The position numbers and the translations under genes are program-made. The notes under the pieces are model-generated. The model had not been told where the DNA came from. It saw nothing but the letters and a program-made list of their open reading frames with translations, and ran no database searches. From Pelomyxa schiedti (lineage: Eukaryota; Evosea; Pelobiontida; Pelomyxidae), in the NCBI GenBank assembly GCA_020536535.1, contig JAHLWZ010000004.1:310001-374000 (forward strand): a stretch of DNA of 64,000 nucleotides. The letters are read 5' to 3'. Positions 11,193 to 21,033 of this stretch are shown one piece after another (position 1 is the stretch's first letter; each line of letters begins with the position of its first letter).

Positions 11193-12398
11193 TTAGTAGT
11201 GCCGGAAAAGCAGGATTGATGAGAGATACATTTGGATGGCTGCTTCACCTTGGTTGGCTGACAGAAGGCACCATTTGCGGGCCTCTCTGAGGTCTTTGCC
11301 TGAAATCATTGAAGCGTACTTGAACTGACCCTCAGGGTGCAACATGCACGCACAGTTGTGCCAGTATACGAGGGCCCGTTCATCATTGTGCTGTATTTCA
11401 CTGTAGCACCTCGCTAGATTGCGGATAGCAAGGGGGTGGTTCTGTGCCGCCCCCTGTTCAAAGAGCGAGAGTGCGAGTGTGTAATTTCCCGAGGCACGTG
11501 GAGCCCAGAGTGCAGTATATCCCTGAAAGCTGAGGGAAGGAGCGAATCCGACCTTTGACCCCACGGCAAAGCGCTCTGTGGCGACCTCATAATTTTCAGA
11601 TGCATATGCAGACTCCCCCCATAGGAAGCCAATTATATTCTTCACTGTCTTAGAAAAGCAAGTCTCTGATACGGTGGCATCAGGCAGCACATGACTCGAA
11701 CCCGTTTCTGCTGCTTTTATAGCGTCGCTAGTTCCTGTAGAGGATTCACAGGATGCCAAACGCCGGCAGTGACTACATTTGTGGCAAGCACAGGAGTAGA
11801 GATACAGCTCATTCCCGCCCACATGCACAGGAGCGATTGCATCCTCACTCACACAGTCACACTGCACCATCTTCCACCCCCTCCCTGTTCCACTGCAACA
11901 ACTCCCACCGCTGCCACCGCAAATAACCCTCTCAGCATTGTTCCTCGCATACTCGCAGAAGTCGTCGCACTCGGCATGCATGGTGGCAATCAGCCTCCAC
12001 AAGCCACTAGGGGCCTCGGCCAGCCACCTCGCGTCTTCCTCCTCCTCCTCCGCCTCCTCCGCCTCCTTATTGTCCCCGCGGCGCCGCGGCGGGCCCATGC
12101 GGAACCAGCGAAGCAGCTTCTCGGGGGCAAAGCGGCCGCCGGTGAACAGCCACCGGTGGCGCTCGCCTGGCATCGAGTTGGCCATCAGCCGGGCCACGAA
12201 CAGGTGCGCGCCCGACGCGGCGACGCCAGCCCCGGCGACGTGGTCCATGGCCGCGCGGTAGTGGGCGTAGCGGCGCCCCATTGCCCGCCGCCTCGCCTCC
12301 GCCAGGCTCGCCGCGGGCCCCCACGGCACGGGCGTGCACAGCGCCGCCGCGCAGTGTCCCACAGCCAGCAGCAATTGCCACCGCTGTTCATCGTCCAT
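11193..12398 (-). CDS. Sel1-like repeat protein with Cys/His-rich middle
   Basis: A single long frame ends at 11193. I chose the ATG at 12398 (MDDEQRW...) because the in-frame ATG at 12458 adds an unconserved stretch close to the upstream gene's stop; the protein is then 401 residues. The C-terminal third contains Sel1/TPR-like helical units: a YTLALSLFEQGAAQNHPLAIRNLA unit and LREARKWCLLSANQGEAAIQ. The middle is Cys-rich (CACHKCSHCRRLASC) and could bind zinc. The N-terminal part is helical with an acidic Glu run. Sel1 units usually scaffold protein complexes, for example in ER-associated degradation or signalling, but nothing points to a specific role here. Confidence 0.7.
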   Translation of the reverse strand: MDDEQRWQLLLAVGHCAAALCTPVPWGPAASLAEARRRAMGRRYAHYRAAMDHVAGAGVAASGAHLFVARLMANSMPGERHRWLFTGGRFAPEKLLRWFRMGPPRRRGDNKEAEEAEEEEEDARWLAEAPSGLWRLIATMHAECDDFCEYARNNAERVICGGSGGSCCSGTGRGWKMVQCDCVSEDAIAPVHVGGNELYLYSCACHKCSHCRRLASCESSTGTSDAIKAAETGSSHVLPDATVSETCFSKTVKNIIGFLWGESAYASENYEVATERFAVGSKVGFAPSLSFQGYTALWAPRASGNYTLALSLFEQGAAQNHPLAIRNLARCYSEIQHNDERALVYWHNCACMLHPEGQFKYASMISGKDLREARKWCLLSANQGEAAIQMYLSSILLFRHY

Positions 12399-12493
12399 CT
12401 GTCGCTTATGGGAAAACAAAAAGAAATCGGTATCTACTTGAATTTCATTGAATGACATTGAAAGCTATGAGACGGTGCTGGGGATGAACTCAC

Positions 12494-15400
12494 TTAGTCA
12501 CGTTGTTGTCTCTTGCGTTGGGCTTGTGTGCGGGTGGTGGCCAGAGGATCATTTCTTCTCCTCTTGGGATTGGGAGGGTTTAATTGCTGTGTGGTGGGAG
12601 CAGTGTACTGTATGGTGGCAGGCATCATTGCCTCTCTCTGCATCAGTGCTATGCTCTCGGCCTGGGACATTGGGCGCTGTTGTTGCTGTGGCTGCTGCTG
12701 CTGCTGTGGTGGTGAAACCAAGTCCGGTGGTGGTTGTTCCTGTGGTTTTTGCTGGACCTGCGGTTGTGGTTGCCGAATTAGTTGCTGTTGTTGCACTGGT
12801 GGGGCTGGAGCCGCCTGGTGGTATCTGGGATGGGGCGGTGCTTGATTCGGTTGTGCTGCGTTCGGCGGTGTGGGATGTGGCGGTGCAGGTATGTCGGAAT
12901 TGGCGAGGGATACTGCCGTTTGCCGTTCCTTCTCGCGGGCAAGCTCCTCCTCGCGGCGGTAGGCGGAGGCGGCCTCGAGAACGGCGGCTGTATCTTCTTG
13001 TGCGTTGGACCCTGTTGCCGACGAGTGAGCTGGAAGCTCCTCTGGCGACTCGGCGATGTGATTGCTTTCACCGGGGTGCGCTTGTTTGCCTCGGATTGGT
13101 TCAGGCCAAAGGCTTTCCATGTGTCTTAGCATCCCTTGGTGGTAGGTTGTTGTGTCACTGTTATCACACTTTGTTATGAACAGATAAACCTACCGTGAGA
13201 TTAAAATTAATTAGTAAAAGAACTACAGGGGGAAAACCTCGGCCCATAGCTTATAAAAGGCGTCTCTACGTGCAGTTTGTGCGGTTCGTAAGTGGGGAAA
13301 CAACTTTGACTCATTATTTTTGGCATGTTGAAACAGTCTTCAGGGATATTAAAAAGAAATGTATGGGAAGTGGCACGAAACCTGGTGATAAGTTCCCGTG
13401 TGGATTCTGCTTCACTCTCCTGAAGGGTTGCTCGAAGAATTGCACATTTTAAGGGATCCAACAACTTTTTAAGTTCTTCATGCTGGTCTGCTCCAAAGAG
13501 AATGGTATCTGCAAGCAGCCAAGGCCAATACCTAGGTTCCTTGATTAAAAACCCAAAGGAAGATAGTGGATTACCTTGTGGATCTCTCAACATTCAACGG
13601 TGTGGACGTGTATGCATTGGCTCCCCCACTGGTTTTTATCTTCGAAAGTGGGTCCACTTTCTTATCGCCACTTGAAGCATGGCACAACATATTAGAATCG
13701 ATCAATTCTAAAAATTCCCTGACTCGGTACCTGTACAGTGGTCAATAGTCGGTAATACTACCTCTATGAAAGAGCATACAAGTTTGGTTGTAGTGTGTAT
13801 GAAGGCAGAGAAACAGCGGAGAAGGTATCTTGCGGTATTGCACTCAAACAGTGTAGGCAAATAACACCCGAGTTACCAATAAGTGCATGGGTAGCCTAGT
13901 GTACTTTAAACCATAAACACCTTCAAAGGGGTGGGGTGTAGGCTAGAAGGAATACAGGAACTGCTTCGCGGGTCTCACTCCTATTTTTTAACAGCAAAGC
14001 CTTCCCACTGTTGAAGATAGAGCCTCTTACGAAAGGAACTTGGAGAAAATGACTACCTTAGCACATGAGATACAATACTCACAGCTTCTTGGGACCAGAC
14101 GTGACAGGGTGTTATCCTATGAATACAGCTAGACCCCAAGGAATTCGGGAGTATTTTCCTTCCTAGAGGGACAAATTGCAGCTCTAGGGATCTAAAATTG
14201 CTCGTAACAAATTTCCGAAAGTGCGCATACCCTTGCGCCAGATCTAGGTGCGGAAACGAATGGTACAGAAGTTTTACTGGAGGAAGTGTCTTTGTCTCCG
14301 GTTTTCTTTCACTGGTAGGAACTTGAGTAATAGTTGCAACTTCAAGGCCATAATTCTCAATAGCCCTCTGTTCAATAAAGTGGTGGAGGTCTGCTTTAGT
14401 AACACTGAACATAACACAGGTAACATGACTCGTTGATGGTAGTTTGCATGGGGGACTTGACCCCCGCTTGCTTACTCTAATGATGTCTGTCGAATGTAAG
14501 GACAGTTCACTGTAGTGGGAGGGTGGGAACCAAGGTTGATCTTATGTGAAGTGCCGTGTGTGCTACTATGTGAGTGAAGCCGAGACATTTCCTTCTCGGC
14601 GTGTGTTACAATTTTTTCCCATTGCTCTTCCATGTTGATCTGCTCTGGGAGCAAGACGACAATACGTGATTGACGGAATTTCATTTCGGTGCAAGGTCCT
14701 TTCCTGTGACTCCAAGAATTGTCCGTACTAGAATTGTGATCAACAGCCATACAATCAGACATTGATCCCCCACGGCCAGAGTAATATGAAGAATGGCATT
14801 CCTCGCACTGTGAAGATTCACAAGCTTCTGCCTTAGTGGATGCAGCATCCTCGGCCAGTGCAGAGACTGAAATTGTAATAGCCTCGTAAATGGAGCCTGG
14901 TGGGGGATCCGCAGGAGGAATATTTGCCCATAATTCGGTCAGTTTTGATATCGACTGATTCTGGGTCTTCCAGTCCAGGGTCCAAGTAGCTCCCTTCTGA
15001 TAAACGGTCACCACAGCCACCTGTGTTGAGTGACATCAACCACAAGGAAGAAGAAGAAGAAGAATTTGTTTTTGCCCGCGCATGCCCATACACACCTTAT
15101 GGGATGGCGGAGGAAAAAGGTCCCACGCAATTCTGCAATACTCCAGGGCGGCCTGGGCTATGCACGTGGTGACAGACATCCCCGCCACGACGGCGCCCGC
15201 CCCGCGGTCGTCCTCCCCGCCTTCGGCCCCCCCGTCGCCCTCCTCCCGCTCCCGCTCGCTGTCCCCGCCGTCGCCGCCCCCCTCCGACTCTCCCTCTGCC
15301 CCGCCCTCCTGCTCCTGCTGCCTCTGCTGCTGCTGCGGCCGCCGCCTCGCGGCGCTCTCCTGCCGCCCCCCGTGGCCGGGCCTCCCTCCCCGCAGCAGGC

Positions 15401-15581
15401 TGTTTCCCCCGCCCTCCTCGTGCCCGCTCCCTCGGACCACAACCACGACGCTGCGGGCGCACGGGAACCTGACCACGGCCCCGGCCCCTGCCCCCGCCGC
15501 GCTCCCTCTCTCTGCCGCGCCGCTGGTGCTTGTAGTAGTCGAAGTGCTTGTCGTTGGGCCAGTAACCGGGGGTCCACTCAT
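12494..15581 (-). CDS. INTS13: Integrator complex subunit 13 (Asunder homologue)
   Basis: Nine exons (15581-15096, 15020-14476, 14404-14057, 14007-13956, 13895-13780, 13730-13575, 13531-13382, 13265-13238, 13189-12494) sum to 858 residues in frame. Animal INTS13 is about 700. Family landmarks in order are an N-terminal strand RSVVVVV; the block ALEYCRIAWDLFP (SSMEYCRIMYDIFP in animals); GVICLHCLS; RVREFLELIDSNM; TRYWPWLLADTILF (TRYWPMIISQTTIF in animals); and a long C-terminal Gln/Pro-rich tail ending in basic residues. Integrator cleaves nascent RNA and attenuates transcription; subunit 13 joins its auxiliary module. The first exon is very GC-rich and open in a second frame, so the N-terminal 100 residues are the weakest part. 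The start is only 21 bases from the previous gene's stop. Confidence 0.88.
15046..15065. repeat. GAA trinucleotide microsatellite inside intron 1 of INTS13
   Basis: About six GAA units (read on the plus strand) lie in the 75-base first intron of the Integrator gene, between donor 15095 and acceptor 15021. They probably behave as an ordinary microsatellite. Confidence 0.85.
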
Positions 15582-15602
15582 TTAATTTGTTTTTACATTC
15601 GT

Positions 15603-18261
15603 TTACTCGTTGATGGGTGTTACTGGTGAAGTTGATGTTGTTACAGGGGGCGTGGTAGGGGCGAGGCTGTCAGAAGTTCCTGCAGCGACCATCCCAGACA
15701 CTACAGGCGTGGCCTCGATGTCGGCCTTGGAGCTGCCGGCGTAGGGTCTGAGCATCTTCATCCGGCACCAAGAGAACACTCTCCAGGGCCGGTACAGCAC
15801 GAGCATGCCGGCTGTCAAGACGGCGATGATGGGCCCGACGCTGGCCAGCGCGAGTATTCCGAATCCTTCTGTGGCGTCAACGACGTTGCCAAATGAAACC
15901 CCAAGTGCCAGAATGAGGGGGACAGTTACGGGTCCCGTCGTTACACCGGCAGAGTCCCTGGTTGCTCGTTAACAAAGCAAAAGCGAGTGCTATTGGGAGC
16001 TGAAAGAAACACTTACCAACCAACATTGACGTATTCCTCTGTAGGCAATGATGAGGCTTTAAATTTTTAAATACAGTGTTTTAATACCTGGAGCAAATAT
16101 CGACAGTGTACACGCAATAAAGTAACCCCCAAGTAAAAAGGGGACCAGCTGTAATTGGAAGTAGATTTTAATCAGTCCGCAAGCAATGCCACTAGCAACT
16201 CCCAAAGAGACCTAACGCAAGTATTAGAGCTGGTTGTACATAAAACCCGAAACCATTATAAGCAAAAGCCACTTGGAAAATCTTCCTTGTGAAAGTGTTT
16301 GAGCTTGTTCTCCAAGAACCAGCAGTGCCGGTTCTGCAAGGGTTGCTCCTATGCAGAGTGAATGAAAGATTATGTAGATAGGTTCAACCTATTCCCAGAA
16401 CAAAAGCAAAGAGAATTGCAATAAATAGTCCCAGTCCAGTTCCAAACAAAGGAGATGTTGGGTATCCTTCTACTTCCGAAAAAAGAATAGGAATGACTCT
16501 TCCTGTCTGACTGCCCAAAGCAGCTAAGCCGTAAGACATTCCAATATTAAATATTGTCATCCCAATAACAGTGAGAATAAGACCAATCCATAAAAGATCT
16601 ATGAAGCAGGGTAATTTGCATGCCTACCAGCAATTCTCTTACTGAATTTTGCAACAGCTTTATCCCTAGTTTGCTCTTCCTCTAGAGCAACATTCTCAGT
16701 TGGAGGTAGAACTATGTCCCGCATTCTGACCTGTGGAAGCCTTGCACGGAGAACTAGCTTTATCACAATCAAAAGGAAAAGTATGAGTGGCACTGTAGCT
16801 CGAACTGCGAGGATAATTTCATTGACAGGTGAGGCATTCCACCTGGCATACAAATGTTATCAATGCCGTGATGTTGGAAGTAATACCATTTAGTGTCATT
16901 AGAAGCAGAAGCATCTGCGTGTGCTTTATCAATAACTTTATCTATGTCCAAAAATGCCATGGTCAATAGTGACAAGCACAAAACACAGAAAATTGGAATG
17001 ATGGACGCCAGAGTCACTATCCCAAACCCTGAGGAGGCATGAGAACAGTGAGTTTAAAAAGATACAACATGCCTGAAAGGGGATTTCCTTTCCCTTCAAT
17101 TCCTTTTTTCTTTGTGACTGAGGAGGCTACCCCGATTCCAAGTGATAAAACCTGGTGAGTTTGAGTATAAGGTCGGCTTTTTATTTATAACTATAAAGTC
17201 GTATACTGAAGAGTAATGACAACACCAAGGGAACAGTGACTGGCCCAGTCGTAACAGCGCCACAATCCCAAGCCAGGCCAAGTATTTCCCTGACTTTGGG
17301 GCACCAAAGCTATAGTGGAAAGGATAAGGCATTGGAAGAAGCAATATGTTTCGCACCTCAATAATTCCACTAAGAGCGAGCGTAGGAATCAAAGTAATAA
17401 AGATAAGCCACTTCAACTTCCAGTTGTAAAGGTTACGTAGTACTCCCAGAACTGCTGCAAGTCCAACCCCAACTGACACAGCCAACACCAAATATATGGA
17501 AAGGCTATTGAGAAGGGCATACAGGTAGCTGCTGGAAATTATTCAAAGAAAGGAAGTTGTAGGACATACGGAGTTTTGTCAACTTGAACTAAAACTCCAA
17601 TTAACTGTAATGCAACTAGAGCTGGCTCAGCGAAAGTAACAGCAATTCCAAGAAGGCAAGCTATAATAAGAACAACCCATAGCCTACTCTTCATTCCAAG
17701 CTCCTTTCCTAAGGTATCACCAAGTTGCATCAGACCAGTTTTCAAACCTTAAAAATGTCAGGGGTAAACCTAGTTTAGAGAAGAAAACCCTCTATAAAGA
17801 ATAGCAGCCCCACCATCACAGCACAAAGTCCGGCGCATATAAGACCAAGCCCCATAATTGAAATACGTAAAACAGCTATTTGGAAGAGAACCAGATACGC
17901 AGCAATAGGCACCACAGACCTTATCTAAAAGTGACCGTGTCAGGTTCACATTTAAAGTAAACGAGGATCAAACGGTAGGAAAAAACAAAAGAAAACCAAA
18001 AAAAAAAGGGGGAAATGCCAGTTCCCACAAACAACCCACCTTGTCCATCACTTGGGATCCATAGTACAGCGCGATGACCTTTGGCCAGCCCTTCGCCCTT
18101 ATGCAGCACACCTTGAGCTCTATGACAGACTCCTGCTTCGACTCGATGCTCTCCTTCACGACAGCGCGATACGCGTCCCATCCCTCGGTCTTCTCCTTCT
18201 CCGCGGCTGCCGGAAATGCGCCCAGTGGCATCATCTCCAAACTGTCTCGTGGGTCCGCCAT
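15603..18261 (-). CDS. Tandem DUF1538-family multi-pass membrane protein
   Basis: Thirteen exons sum to 677 residues with all phases consistent: 18261-18040, 17924-17789, 17747-17570, 17528-17357, 17309-17226, 17151-17073, 17028-16887, 16842-16628, 16598-16389, 16348-16254, 16211-16088, 16038-16017, 15957-15603. Two copies of the DUF1538 domain are present. Each has the TxAEPAL motif (TFAEPAL near 17610; TLAEPAL near 16340) and the D-x-G/A-x-VTTGPVTVPL motif (AWDCGAVTTGPVTVPL near 17240; WDSAGVTTGPVTVPL near 15940), followed by FGI-x-x-LAS. The family is known mainly from bacteria as membrane proteins of unknown function, possibly transporters. A soluble N-terminal 74-residue exon and a Thr/Pro-rich tail are added. 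The gene has a 22-base exon and a GC-AG intron. Confidence 0.88.
17029..17072 (-). other. GC-AG intron in the DUF1538 gene
   Basis: The protein block PLSGFGIVTLAS requires joining the exon ending at 17073 (CTTTCAG) to the exon beginning at 17028 (GGTTTGGG). The intervening 44 bases begin GCATGT and end CCTCCTCAG. No GT donor in this stretch keeps the frame, so a GC donor is the simplest reading. A sequencing error at 17071 would be the alternative. Confidence 0.7.
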
Positions 18262-18484
18262 CGCGCGTGTGGTTGTGCTTTTTTTTTTTCCTTCTTTTTT
18301 GTGTTTGTTCCCGTTGCTCCTTAATTTTGCAGCGCAGATCGTGCAACTCTGTTGAACATTGATCCCCGATACACAAAATTGGACGAGGGAAAAGAGAAAA
18401 AGCAAAGTGGCAGTGGCATGTTTGTTGTGCCCACAAGTGTGGGGGAAAAACAAAGTTTTTACTCACCTGCATAAGGGGGAAGAA

Positions 18485-19879
18485 TTAGGGATCGTGGTGC
18501 CCATAGTTGTGGTGGCTGCTACCGGCTCCGCTGCCTCCGCCACCGCCGCCGCCATGATGGGAGGATGACGACGAGCGCCTGTCCCTGTCCCTATCTCGGT
18601 CGCGGTCGCCTCTGTCCTTGTCCCTGCTGTGGCTTCGGCTCCTATCTCTGTCCCTATCCCTGTCCCTGTCGCGGTCCCTGTCTCTGTCTCTATCCCTGTC
18701 CCGGTCGTGGTCGTGGTCGTGCTCTCCTCCGCTGTGGCTCCTGTCCCTACTCCTGCTTCTACTCCTGTCTTCGCGTCGGTTGTGGTGCCTCCTGTTTGGG
18801 ATTTAGAATAGGGCTGTGGCTATTGGTTATGAGTTTGGGTTATGAGATAGGGAGTGCAAGGGCTGTTGGATCAGATAACCTGCCAAAGAGATCACGTTGG
18901 AGGGACCTACTAATGTGCTTAAGGTGCATAAAGTTACAAAAGCCGCCTCGGGTGCACTCTCCCATATCAAACTGACGACACCTAGCCTGGAGGGAATGAG
19001 AAAACAATGGTGTCACGAGAGGGAACTAACCTCACGGAAATCTGTAACAGGGGAGAACTCGGCTAAAACTGGCCTACCTACAAAGAGTCATACCCGGAAC
19101 CTGATGTAGGTACATACCAGCGTAAAAGCGCCCATTTAAAGCAGTGAGAGCATTAGACGCAGCTTCCTCTTCAATGTATTTCACATAAACGTTTCCAACC
19201 AGGTGATCACAAAGGTTATCACAGACATTGAGTTCATCAACTTCTCCAAACTTACTAAGCTCATTGTACACATCCTGAATGCAATAAGAAATGATAGTAG
19301 TAACAGAACCTTACCTCATAGAAGTTCTCAAATGTGGCCTGTAGTTCGTCAGGGTTAATTAGAGCAGCAGCCTCTGGGGGAAGACCTGCGACAGGATTTG
19401 GATACCTTGTATCTTAATTAGTTGTGGAAAAGAGGAAGCGTCGTTACATGTGACAAAGTAAAAGGGTCTGTGACATGGTTGGACGATGGTGAATACGGCA
19501 ACATTTATCACCGTGCCTGCATGCCCCTATCTTGAAGAAGAACGGGCAGTTGACTCTTCATTTGGGAATCCATCGGAAGGAAGTGAAAAGAATTATGTGA
19601 GAAAAAAAAACAGGGGGTGTGTTTGGAAATAAGCTGTTAAGGCTCACTCAAAAACCTACCCTAAAGAGAAGAAAGAAGGGAGAACAGCAAGAGAGACAGT
19701 GAAGAAGAAAAAGAAAACTTAGAGAGTGTAACCATTGAACACTCCTTCTAACATACATTCAACGCAATCGCGCACAAAGAGAAACAAAAGAAATAAAGAA
19801 AAAAGATCGCTCGTTCTGAACATAAAAGGTGATACTTGTCTTTTTCTGTCCCGAAGATCTGGGCTAAGTTATCAGCCAT
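18485..19879 (-). CDS. U2AF1: U2AF small subunit (splicing factor, U2AF35 type)
   Basis: Seven exons (19879-19836, 19555-19455, 19412-19315, 19274-19118, 19077-19031, 18986-18880, 18791-18485) give 286 residues. Order: start [19 protein letters not shown] zinc finger 1 ([21 protein letters not shown]); an atypical RRM ([20 protein letters not shown]) with [20 protein letters not shown] finger 2 ([19 protein letters not shown]); then a long Arg-Asp repeat tail with some Arg-Ser and a Gly/His-rich end. The protein recognises the AG at the 3' splice site with the large subunit. Its presence fits the intron-dense gene set. The tail being mostly RD rather than RS is unusual. Confidence 0.95.
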
Positions 19880-20135
19880 CGCGTGCGCTGTCTTGTTGAC
19901 ACCAGATTTTTTTTTTCTGTTTATTTTTTTTTCCTTCATCAAAAATAAATAGTGAAGCTCCTGCAATTGAAAATTCCGAAGAATTTTACTTGGGTCTCAG
20001 CACCTCGACCTCGAAATGATGGCTAAACCACGAAACCAACCCTTATTGCGTGTTTTTTGGTGTGGCTGTTTGATCCTAAGGTTTGACAAAATATTACGTC
20101 CCAATTTGACATTATAGGAAAAAAATATAGGGGAA

Positions 20136-20724
20136 CTAATGGTTTTCTACAAGATCTGGGTCACAAACGATGTTGAGCAGCATGTTCATAACCTTGTCCC
20201 CGTTTTTGGCTGTGTCATCCTTGATAAGAGCGACTTGTTTGGCTGTTCGATCTCGCATCTGGGCGGTGTATTGTTCTGCGTCTCCTGTATGCTGTTTTGT
20301 GTTTGTTTTTGTTAACGATGGAGAACTAGTGTGGGCGACATTTTCATTAGTGACATGTGTGAATGTTATGATGGGTGTGACCTATTATATACATTCCAAA
20401 ATAATTTCACTTTGTTTGCGTTGGCTTTATTCACACAACAATGTACTCGTATTTAAGAGTGGAGAGTGACCTGGGCACAGAACTCCTGAAAGATGTGATC
20501 TCTCTCAGCTTTGTATGCCACGAGTTCTTCTTTGGCCTCGTCACGTGCAGACTTGAGCAGAGCAACCCTCTCTCTTTTAGCCTTGTTCACAATTTCTTGT
20601 GCCTACATCGAAGAAAGAGAGGAAGAAGGGACGACGGTCAAAAACTCTGGGTTTTTTTCCCTCGTGTCGTTTGGCAAACCTGTTTTTCTGCCTCCATCAA
20701 CTGCGCAACAGCCTGAGATGCCAT
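20136..20724 (-). CDS. V-type H+-ATPase subunit G
   Basis: Three exons (20724-20680, 20602-20471, 20291-20136) give 110 residues, close to the usual 115. The N-terminus MASQAVAQLMEAEKQ followed by AQEIVNKAKRERVALLKSA is the family signature of a long stalk helix. The C-terminal helix contains NGDKVMNMLLNIVCDPDL. Subunit G pairs with subunit E to form the peripheral stalk that links the catalytic head to the membrane sector of the pump acidifying endosomes and contractile vacuoles. It is transcribed away from the condensin gene that starts at 21034. Confidence 0.9.
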
Positions 20725-21033
20725 TTTTCCGTCTGCTCACAAAGAAACCAAAGAAAAAAAGAGGTGCCGATGACGGCAATGCCCTGCGGTGGATGGTTTG
20801 TTGTTTGATTTAAAATTACCTTTGATGCATTATTTTTCCTTCTTCGAATCTGCGCTGCAACTGCTAGAACCGGGTTCCTTTCTCGAAGGCAATTCGAGGG
20901 TCCTCTTCCGGGATCTTTTTTTCTTGCACCATCACCAGTTGGCTTCAGGATTGAAAGCCCTGCAAGGGCATCTTTCTCTGGCGCCCAGATCTTTTTCATT
21001 TTATTTTAATAAACGCCGTCTCAAATTGCCTGT
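20725..21033. promoter_or_regulatory. Divergent intergenic region between V-ATPase G and condensin H2
   Basis: About 310 bases separate two divergently transcribed starts and should hold both promoters. A minus-strand frame from an ATG at 20999 (MKKIWAPEKD..., about 60 codons) runs through it. It has no family match and could be a 5' leader ORF, a small gene or chance. No clear TATA box is visible. Confidence 0.4.

Noticed and set aside
12448-13179. 243-codon plus-strand frame
   Set aside because: It is the antisense of the Gln/Pro-rich last exon of INTS13, which has strong family support.
14452-14467. GGGGGACTTGACCCCC hairpin as a terminator or RNA element
   Set aside because: It lies within intron 2 of INTS13; a short palindrome alone gives no evidence for function.
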